Assembly: GCA_964566545.1 (NCBI GenBank) | Contig: CAZMIX010000009.1 | Span: 1 to 58,255 of the forward strand | Reading direction: 5' to 3' | Length of the DNA: 58,255 nucleotides | Source: JAEYFP01 sp964566545 | Lineage (GTDB): Bacteria > Bacillota > Clostridia > Lachnospirales > Lachnospiraceae | Shown: piece after piece, positions 53,156-58,255 of the stretch | Layout of the letters: each line of letters starts with the position of its first letter | How positions within the stretch are numbered: the first letter of the stretch is position 1 | Program-made: the position numbers and the translations under genes | Notes under the pieces: model-generated | Seen by the model: the letters and a program-made list of their open reading frames with translations, nothing else | Told to the model about the DNA's origin: nothing | The model's database searches: none

Positions 53156-54082
53156 TTATTCGGCAGGAGTCAGGAAGCCTTCGATAATTTTGCTTTCTGC
53201 TTCTTCCTCGGTAAGGCCAAGTGTTTTGAGCTTAATAATCTGTTCGCCGGCTATTTTTCCGATGGCAGCCTCGTGAATCAGGGAAGCGTCGATATCGCCG
53301 GCGTAAAGCTCGGGAGCGGCATTGACCTTTCCGTTGCCAACGAGAATGGCATCACATTCCGAATGGCCACTGCAGCGGCAGTTACCGATGATGTGAGAAT
53401 GGTATTGCTGTGTGGAATTTCCCTTTGCGACGGAGCGGGAAATCAAGTCCACGCTGGAATCCTCCCCGTCCATTGAAACAAGAAAATCGGTCTGCGCGAC
53501 ATCATTGTGGTCGGTTAAAAGGCTTTCATGAATGATAAGTTTTGCGCGTTTGGCAAGCTTTGCGCTCGTTTTGCGCAGCGTCCGATCCACACCCTGCAGC
53601 TGTTGGGTTTCCATTTCCAAAATGGCGCCTTCGGATAATTCGATTTCGGTGACCGGATCAATCACCCTTTTACCGGAGCCGGTACCGGAGCCGATATGTT
53701 TTTCCTTGTAAACCGCATGTGCGCCCGGCTCTAAAAAAAAACGGTGGATGCCGTTGTGAGAAGCCTCTTCGCCGGTATCTACATGTACGCCGCAGCCGGC
53801 CACAATCGTGACATCCGCGCCGGACTGGATATGGAAATCATTGTAGACTAAATCCTGTACGGAGCCGTGTGTGACACAGGCCGGAATATAGACCGATTCC
53901 TTCTGTGCCTTGGAGGAAATATAAATATCGATGCCGGGTTTGTCTGTTTTTGGGACGATACGGATATTCTCGGAGGAATGTACATGGATGGACTTTCCAT
54001 TTTCGCGCAGGCTGTATGCGCCGTTGAAAATACCGTCCCAATCGGTAATTGCCTGTAATAGCTGTTCTGTAATGTTATCCAT
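53156..54082 (-). CDS. sufB: SufB/SufD-family scaffold, minimal Suf system
   Basis: A 308-residue SufBD-family protein with the beta-helix core (about 80-230) and the C-terminal HEAAIGKIAGEQIIKLKTLGLTEEEAE, typical of Fe-S cluster scaffolds. A Cys-rich CRCSGHSEC segment occurs near residue 236. It is shorter than SufB of E. coli. ATG 54082 follows AAGGAGG by 6 bases and overlaps sufC by 8 bases. Only sufC and sufB are present (no sufD, sufS, sufU), as in the minimal SMS-type systems of anaerobes. Confidence 0.9.
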   Translation of the reverse strand: MDNITEQLLQAITDWDGIFNGAYSLRENGKSIHVHSSENIRIVPKTDKPGIDIYISSKAQKESVYIPACVTHGSVQDLVYNDFHIQSGADVTIVAGCGVHVDTGEEASHNGIHRFFLEPGAHAVYKEKHIGSGTGSGKRVIDPVTEIELSEGAILEMETQQLQGVDRTLRKTSAKLAKRAKLIIHESLLTDHNDVAQTDFLVSMDGEDSSVDLISRSVAKGNSTQQYHSHIIGNCRCSGHSECDAILVGNGKVNAAPELYAGDIDASLIHEAAIGKIAGEQIIKLKTLGLTEEEAESKIIEGFLTPAE

Positions 54083-54803
54083 TGGAAACCTCCTTGCCGA
54101 GCGGGCAATGGCATTGCCGCTCATTGATTAGAAGCTGGGGGAGCACGGTGTTCCGGTCGCCTGAGACGCGGATCCTTCCGTCGGCGATAACCGCAATCGT
54201 ATCGGCGATGTCCAAAATACGTTCCTGATGGGAGATGACGAGCAGCGCGCCGTCCTGCTCCTCCTTTAAGTCGCGGAATGCCTCAATAAGGCTTGTAAAG
54301 CTCCATAAATCAATGCCTGCCTCCGGCTCGTCAAATACGAGAACGCTCGCTTTTCTGGCAAGCACCGTCGCGATTTCAATGCGCTTGCTTTCTCCGCCGG
54401 ACAAGTGGCTGTCCATAGGGCGGTTCATATATTCCCGCGCACAAAGCCCGACTTTTTCCAATATGGAGCAGGTCTCATATTCTGCCAGATCCCTGCCGGC
54501 GGCAATGTTTAAAAGCTGCTTGACAGAAAGACCCTTGAAATGCACGGGCTGCTGAAATGCGTAAGCGATGCCGGCCTGTGCTCGCCGTGTAATATCCCAA
54601 TCTGTGACATCCTTCCCGTTTAACAGGATTTGACCCGATACCGGCGTATATAGTCCGGCGATCAGCTTTGCAAGCGATGTTTTGCCGCCGCCGTTGGGTC
54701 CGGTCACGACTGTCAGCTGCCCCGGCCTGATTGTCAAATTGATGCCGTTAATCAACACTTCCCCATCCGGAAGCGCCCAATATAAATCTCTTAATTCAAG
54801 CAT
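54075..54803 (-). CDS. sufC: SufC ATPase of the Fe-S assembly system
   Basis: A 242-residue ABC ATPase that drives SufB conformational change. It has Walker A GPNGGGKTSLAK near 36-46, the signature LSGGESKRIEIA near 135 and Walker B VLVFDEPEAGID near 156. The start ATG 54803 follows AAAAGGAG; the longer frame from 54866 lacks a site. It is upstream of sufB in a two-gene operon. Confidence 0.93.
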   Translation of the reverse strand: MLELRDLYWALPDGEVLINGINLTIRPGQLTVVTGPNGGGKTSLAKLIAGLYTPVSGQILLNGKDVTDWDITRRAQAGIAYAFQQPVHFKGLSVKQLLNIAAGRDLAEYETCSILEKVGLCAREYMNRPMDSHLSGGESKRIEIATVLARKASVLVFDEPEAGIDLWSFTSLIEAFRDLKEEQDGALLVISHQERILDIADTIAVIADGRIRVSGDRNTVLPQLLINERQCHCPLGKEVSNG

Positions 54804-54917
54804 AATGGATTCTCCTTTTGTAAACTGCGTTTTCCCTGACGCTGCCCTTTGCGTAGTATACCACATTTTTGCATGGTTCTCATTAAATATTTTAAAGGAA
54901 CAAGAAAAATAATTTTT

Positions 54918-54985
54918 TTAAAAAAAGATAAACAATTGCCCGCAACAAAGAGTTTATTGGGGAAACTCTTTGTCTCGGGCAATTG
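54918..54985 (-). terminator. Terminator of the ECF sigma operon
   Basis: On the minus strand a large hairpin (10 bp 54985-54976 with 54942-54933, then 11 bp 54973-54963 with 54955-54945, a small internal loop between) is followed by TTTATCTTTTTTT. It lies 24 bases after the last gene. Confidence 0.85.
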
Positions 54986-55008
54986 CTTTCTATGGAACGG
55001 GTATCTGG

Positions 55009-55332
55009 TTAGAAGGTGTAGTTATAGTTAAATTGTGCGTTGTTCTCCATCAGGACGTTGAGGCTGCCGATGCACATCGCAAACAGGATGAGCATTGCCG
55101 TGATGAAGATAGCGGCTTTGTCGTAGACTACAGAACCGTCATCGCCGCTTGCATGCGCGGCACTTATTAATACTTCGATGCCGAGGAAAATAAAAACGAC
55201 CGGCCATGCTCTCATAATAGTATAATAACTAAGAACGGGAACGAACAGGCGGATTAAAAAAGCGATGCCTGAGACGACCAGCGTAATGCCCAGTGTCAGG
55301 GTTCCGACCTTACGGGTACGATTTTTCAACAT
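55009..55332 (-). CDS. Small DUF5668-like membrane protein
   Basis: A 107-residue protein with three or four hydrophobic helices: TLTLGITLVVSGIAFLI, ITxxWPVVFIFLGIEVLI, and AIFITAMLILFAMCIG. The spacing is like the LiaI/LiaF-type transmembrane region. ATG 55332 follows GGAGGCAGCC. Last gene of the sigma operon. Probable membrane-stress component; exact role unknown. Confidence 0.72.
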   Translation of the reverse strand: MLKNRTRKVGTLTLGITLVVSGIAFLIRLFVPVLSYYTIMRAWPVVFIFLGIEVLISAAHASGDDGSVVYDKAAIFITAMLILFAMCIGSLNVLMENNAQFNYNYTF

Positions 55333-55342
55333 TGGCTGCCTC

Positions 55343-55933
55343 CTATTCTTTTTTTTCTTCAAGCTGCTTTGGCTCTTTTGAAGAAGGTTCTTTGTCCTCT
55401 GAAAGCAGCTCTTTCTTTTTGCCGGCAATCAGCCAGACACCGATGAGGATAATCAAGATGCCGATCAGTGCTCTTGGGATATTGTCGAGCAGCGGGCGAA
55501 TATAGGTGGTATAAAATGCTTCATCCACATAGCGGTACAGAAAGCTGCGCAGAACGCTCCACAGAGAGCTTAAGCCAATGAGAACGAACAGGATGCCGAT
55601 GACACGCTGTCCCTTTCGGGAGGTCAGTGTCTGCGGCAGGCCGTTTAGCAGACTGCCTTGCGCAGAATCCCATAAATAAGAATCCTCCAGCGCGTAAAAT
55701 TCCTCATCCGGCATTGAAGCGAGATTGTGAACATGGAAAAAGCTATAAAACCAGATGACCGGGAGCAGCATGATAAAAATCGCCAGACCGCCGGAAGTAG
55801 AGGATATGGTTATGTCTGCAAAAAATAAAAGCATCAGCGATACCCCCTGTTTGAAAAAGCCCAAATACATTTCCCCGGCGCCAGGGATCAAGGAAAAAAT
55901 AAAAGTCCAAAATCCTGTTTTTTTTCTAATCAT
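55343..55933 (-). CDS. Membrane protein of the sigma operon, TM2/LiaI-like helices
   Basis: A 196-residue protein with two N-terminal helices containing LIPGAGEMYLGFFKQG (a TM2-like turn) and IWFYSFFHVHN, then helices near 113-130 and 155-172, the latter LiaI/DUF5668-like, and a charged Lys/Glu-rich tail. ATG 55933 has GGAGGT 8 bases upstream. It overlaps the previous gene by 8 bases. Its function is not recognised. Confidence 0.72.
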   Translation of the reverse strand: MIRKKTGFWTFIFSLIPGAGEMYLGFFKQGVSLMLLFFADITISSTSGGLAIFIMLLPVIWFYSFFHVHNLASMPDEEFYALEDSYLWDSAQGSLLNGLPQTLTSRKGQRVIGILFVLIGLSSLWSVLRSFLYRYVDEAFYTTYIRPLLDNIPRALIGILIILIGVWLIAGKKKELLSEDKEPSSKEPKQLEEKKE

Positions 55934-56405
55934 GATCATTACCTCCATTTGTTAATTGATTGAGTAAGCTATGGATCGATTGACCGGCCTTTTCGGAAAG
56001 ACCGATATCCGTCGCTTCTTTGAGGGAAAGGGCGGCGTCTCTTGCCGCTTCTTGTTCCATTTGTAAATCGTGATAGCTGTCGAACGCCTGATAAAAATAG
56101 ACGTTCATATCGGCGGGAAAGCGGTTAAGCATCGCCAGCTGAAACAGGCAGAAGACGACGGCGGCCGATATTTTCAGGCTGTAGAACAATAGCTGCATCC
56201 GTTTGGAAAGCTCTCTTTTCTGCTTTTCAAGCCGAATCGGAACCTGAACGTTGATTCCCCGGCTCTTTACGAGGATCTCGTCCTTTAGATAGGCCGGTGC
56301 GGATATTAGGGGCCGTGATTCCAACTGTGCGATCAACGCTTCGATATCGATTCCGGTTTCCGTTATTTTCAAAAAGTCTTGTCTGTCGGATCCCTGTATT
56401 TTCAT
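55926..56405 (-). CDS. Candidate anti-sigma factor, single-pass membrane protein
   Basis: A 159-residue protein. A cytoplasmic N-terminal part (about 1-70) precedes one membrane helix (about 76-95, SLKISAAVVFCLFQLAMLN) and an extracellular helical tail of about 60 residues. It overlaps the ECF sigma gene by 4 bases. Position, size and topology match anti-sigma factors, but I see no zinc HxxxCxxC motif or RsgI-type domain, so the assignment is from context only. Confidence 0.6.
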   Translation of the reverse strand: MKIQGSDRQDFLKITETGIDIEALIAQLESRPLISAPAYLKDEILVKSRGINVQVPIRLEKQKRELSKRMQLLFYSLKISAAVVFCLFQLAMLNRFPADMNVYFYQAFDSYHDLQMEQEAARDAALSLKEATDIGLSEKAGQSIHSLLNQLTNGGNDHD

Positions 56406-56911
56406 GAGGTAGCCTCCTTTCCGTAAAGCTTTCGCAGCATTCCTTTTGCCCGGTAAATCTGTGTGCGTAGCGTCTTTTCATTGCGGTTTAAGAGGCGGGC
56501 AAGCTCCTCTACCGGACGCTCATGATAAAAATATTCGCGCGCAACCTCATCATAAGGCGGCGAAAGACTGTTGCAGCAGGAGAGCAGTTCGTCCCTGACC
56601 GTTGTTTCCAGACACTCCTTCTCCGGAGAAGCATAGCTTGTTTCGAGTGTCAAAAAAAAGGAGTCCTCAGTCGGAACCGTTTTGGCGGCGGCTCTTTTCT
56701 TAAAGTCAAGGCATTTGTTCGTTGCAATCCTGCAAAGCCATGCCTTTACATTGGAGCCGTCGAAGCCGTTCAAGCTTTTGTAGGCGGAAAGGAAGGTATC
56801 CTGCGTTAGATCTTCCGCATCGAAATAGTTATTTGTAAACTTGAAGCATATGGTGAATATTAAATTCTGGTAAGCTGTAATCATATGCGCAAGCTGCTGC
56901 TGTTCGTCGAT
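56402..56911 (-). CDS. ECF-type RNA polymerase sigma factor
   Basis: A sigma-70 family protein of 160 residues from ATG 56884, or 169 from the codon at 56911. Region 2 is FKFTNNYFDAEDLTQDTFLSAYKSL. Region 4 is the ARLLNRNEKTLRTQIYRAKGMLRKL helix-turn-helix. The visible GGAGG (56924-56920) lies 8 bases before an in-frame ATC, which would begin MDEQQQLAHM, close to typical ECF starts. The ATG at 56884 has no site, so initiation at ATC is likely. The downstream operon encodes three membrane proteins. Confidence 0.88.
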   Translation of the reverse strand: MDEQQQLAHMITAYQNLIFTICFKFTNNYFDAEDLTQDTFLSAYKSLNGFDGSNVKAWLCRIATNKCLDFKKRAAAKTVPTEDSFFLTLETSYASPEKECLETTVRDELLSCCNSLSPPYDEVAREYFYHERPVEELARLLNRNEKTLRTQIYRAKGMLRKLYGKEATS

Positions 56912-57051
56912 GCTGTCCGCCTCCTTCCGGTGTTTTATTTTTACGTCTCTATTATATAACGAGACAGATGTTCAGAATATTTCAAAATAATAAAAAAATA
57001 AAAAATTATCAAAAATCTCTCTGTCACTACCATATCATACTATATTAAAAG

Positions 57052-57080
57052 TTGCGAATTTTACTATAATAGTGTAATAT
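57052..57080 (+). promoter_or_regulatory. Promoter of galE
   Basis: TTGCGA at 57052-57057 and TAATAT at 57075-57080, spacer 17, 83 bases before the start codon. Confidence 0.5.
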
Positions 57081-57163
57081 AAACGGGTATTGTATTTTTG
57101 ACCGGACGATATAAAATAAAGTTCCAGATACCGGCACGGGAAGAGAAGAGAAGAGGGAAACAG

Positions 57164-58195
57164 ATGTCAATATTAGTTACTGGCGGTGCCGGTTTTATCG
57201 GCAGCCATACATGTGTGGAATTAATTAATGCCGGCTATGATGTGGTGATTGTGGATAACCTGTACAATTCCTGCAGAGAAGCGGTAAATCGGATCGAGCG
57301 GATCACAGGGCGGCAGGTCAAATTCCACGAGGCGGATCTGCTTGACAGGGAAGCTCTCGAAAACATTTTTGTGTCGGAGCAGATTGAGGCAGTCATTCAT
57401 TTTGCGGGCTATAAAGCCGTCGGCGAATCGGTGGCAAAGCCGCTTGAATATTATTATAATAATTTGACGGGGACGCTCATATTATGTGATGTGATGAGGA
57501 AGCATGGCTGCAAGAGCATTGTGTTCAGCTCCTCGGCAACCGTTTATGGAACGCCTGCTTTTGTGCCGATCACGGAGGAATGCCCGGTCGGCGAGGTGAC
57601 GAATCCTTACGGGCGTACGAAGGTGATGATCGAGCAGATACTGCGGGATCTTTATGCGTCGGATCAGGAGTGGAACGTGATCCTGCTGCGCTATTTCAAC
57701 CCGATCGGCGCGCATGAATCGGGCTTGATCGGAGAAAATCCGAAGGGCATTCCGAACAACTTAATCCCTTATGTGACGCAGGTGGCGATCGGAAAGCTGG
57801 AAAGCGTCGGCGTCTTTGGCAATGACTACGACACGCCGGACGGTACGGGTGTGCGCGATTATATCCATGTTGTGGATCTTGCGGTCGGACATGTATGTGC
57901 GCTTGAAAAAATACGTGAGATGAGTGGCATAGCCGGTTCTGGCGCTAAAGTCTATAATCTCGGAACAGGACATGGCTATAGCGTACTGGATATTGTTAAG
58001 AATTTTGAAGCTGCGAACGATGTTAAGATTCCTTATAAAATCAAGCCAAGAAGAGCTGGCGATATTGATACCAACTATGCAGATGCATCTCTGGCAAAGA
58101 AGGAGCTTGGCTGGGAAGCAAAATACGGCATTCTGGAAATGTGCGAGGATTCCTGGAGATGGCAGAAGAATAATCCCAATGGGTTTGAAGCGTAG
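57164..58195 (+). CDS. galE: UDP-glucose 4-epimerase
   Basis: A 343-residue SDR-family enzyme that interconverts UDP-glucose and UDP-galactose for galactose use and surface sugars. It has the NAD motif TGGAGFIGSH at residues 7-16, VFSSSATVYG near 120 and the catalytic Tyr-Lys in NPYGRTK near 150. ATG 57164 follows AGAGGGAAAC. It stands alone at the end of the window; no galK or galT is visible. Confidence 0.96.
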   Translation: MSILVTGGAGFIGSHTCVELINAGYDVVIVDNLYNSCREAVNRIERITGRQVKFHEADLLDREALENIFVSEQIEAVIHFAGYKAVGESVAKPLEYYYNNLTGTLILCDVMRKHGCKSIVFSSSATVYGTPAFVPITEECPVGEVTNPYGRTKVMIEQILRDLYASDQEWNVILLRYFNPIGAHESGLIGENPKGIPNNLIPYVTQVAIGKLESVGVFGNDYDTPDGTGVRDYIHVVDLAVGHVCALEKIREMSGIAGSGAKVYNLGTGHGYSVLDIVKNFEAANDVKIPYKIKPRRAGDIDTNYADASLAKKELGWEAKYGILEMCEDSWRWQKNNPNGFEA

Positions 58196-58255
58196 TAAGC
58201 TGCGCAGCAGTTGTTGAGTAAAATTGCTGCAGAAAGCAATAATTGAATAGTAAAT

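Noticed and set aside
1..58255. CRISPR arrays, insertion sequences, prophage or integrated elements
   Set aside because: No spaced direct repeats, transposase, integrase or phage proteins were found.

Overview
The window looks like a chromosomal segment of a Gram-positive anaerobe of the class Clostridia, most likely a Lachnospiraceae-type bacterium. Supporting signs are the infC-rpmI-rplT order behind a long leader, a class A RNase P RNA, pyrB with a pyrI regulatory subunit, a two-gene SufC/SufB system, CotF-like coat proteins, a short RpoD, strong GGAGG ribosome binding sites, and tRNA genes without encoded CCA. Almost everything is chromosomal housekeeping. I see no insertion sequence, prophage, CRISPR array, integrase or rRNA operon. 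Two runs of ten N (4826-4835 and 35082-35091) are assembly gaps, and both appear to hide more sequence than ten bases.

Layout. 1-5.5 kb: Cys-rich DUF1540 protein, zinc-ribbon/TM2 protein, a PadR regulator with a HAAS-type membrane protein, a FIST sensor protein and an aldehyde dehydrogenase. 5.6-8.1 kb: an IclR regulator (minus) and infC-rpmI-rplT with a terminator-bearing leader and an ATT start. 8.3-12.3 kb: MoxR ATPase, DUF58, a membrane protein and a phosphopantetheinyl transferase. 12.4-19.2 kb: three tRNAs (Pro-AGG, Leu-AAG, Leu-CAG), each with its own sigma-A promoter, interleaved with a polymer-forming membrane protein, an acyltransferase-3, a solute-binding/GGDEF diguanylate cyclase, a GNAT enzyme and a FliD-like protein. 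19.3-23 kb: an amidase, then a divergent trio of condensation-like acyltransferase, zinc-ribbon membrane protein DUF6320 and alpha/beta hydrolase. 23.1-30.4 kb: dgt-dnaG-rpoD-trmK-nif3-nucleoside kinase. 30.4-32.2 kb: rnpB and proA. 32.2-34 kb: pyrBI (minus) behind a leader ORF and attenuator. 34-39.1 kb: PH-domain protein, CmpB-like membrane protein, and the folate operon folC-folE-HD-folP-folBK. 40.2-48.8 kb: pheA, DUF815 ATPase, ppx, ppk, maf, a HAD-HAD fusion and an acidic protein. 48.9-52.3 kb (minus): ABC-F, PHP and Cof genes. 52.5-54.8 kb: two CotF-like proteins and sufC-sufB. 55-56.9 kb: an ECF sigma operon with three membrane proteins. 57.1 kb to end: galE. No gene-free stretch exceeds 300 bases once RNAs and leaders are counted.

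How the genes work together. The folate operon encodes most of dihydrofolate synthesis and contains an HD-family hydrolase exactly where the pathway usually lacks an assigned dihydroneopterin-triphosphate dephosphorylation enzyme. PyrB and PyrI form a UTP/CTP-responsive carbamoyltransferase whose leader has the architecture of the enterobacterial pyrBI attenuator: a translated ORF, a U-rich tract, and a stop codon inside the terminator hairpin. Ppx and Ppk make and degrade polyphosphate beside three further phosphatase/pyrophosphatase domains. The ECF sigma operon looks like a membrane-stress module with a candidate anti-sigma factor of unfamiliar type.

The most interesting candidates are the pyrBI-type leader, the folate-operon HD protein, the acyltransferase/DUF6320/hydrolase trio, the HAD-HAD fusion, a possible truncated tetrahydrofolate riboswitch at the folC gap, and a probable ATC start for the ECF sigma gene.
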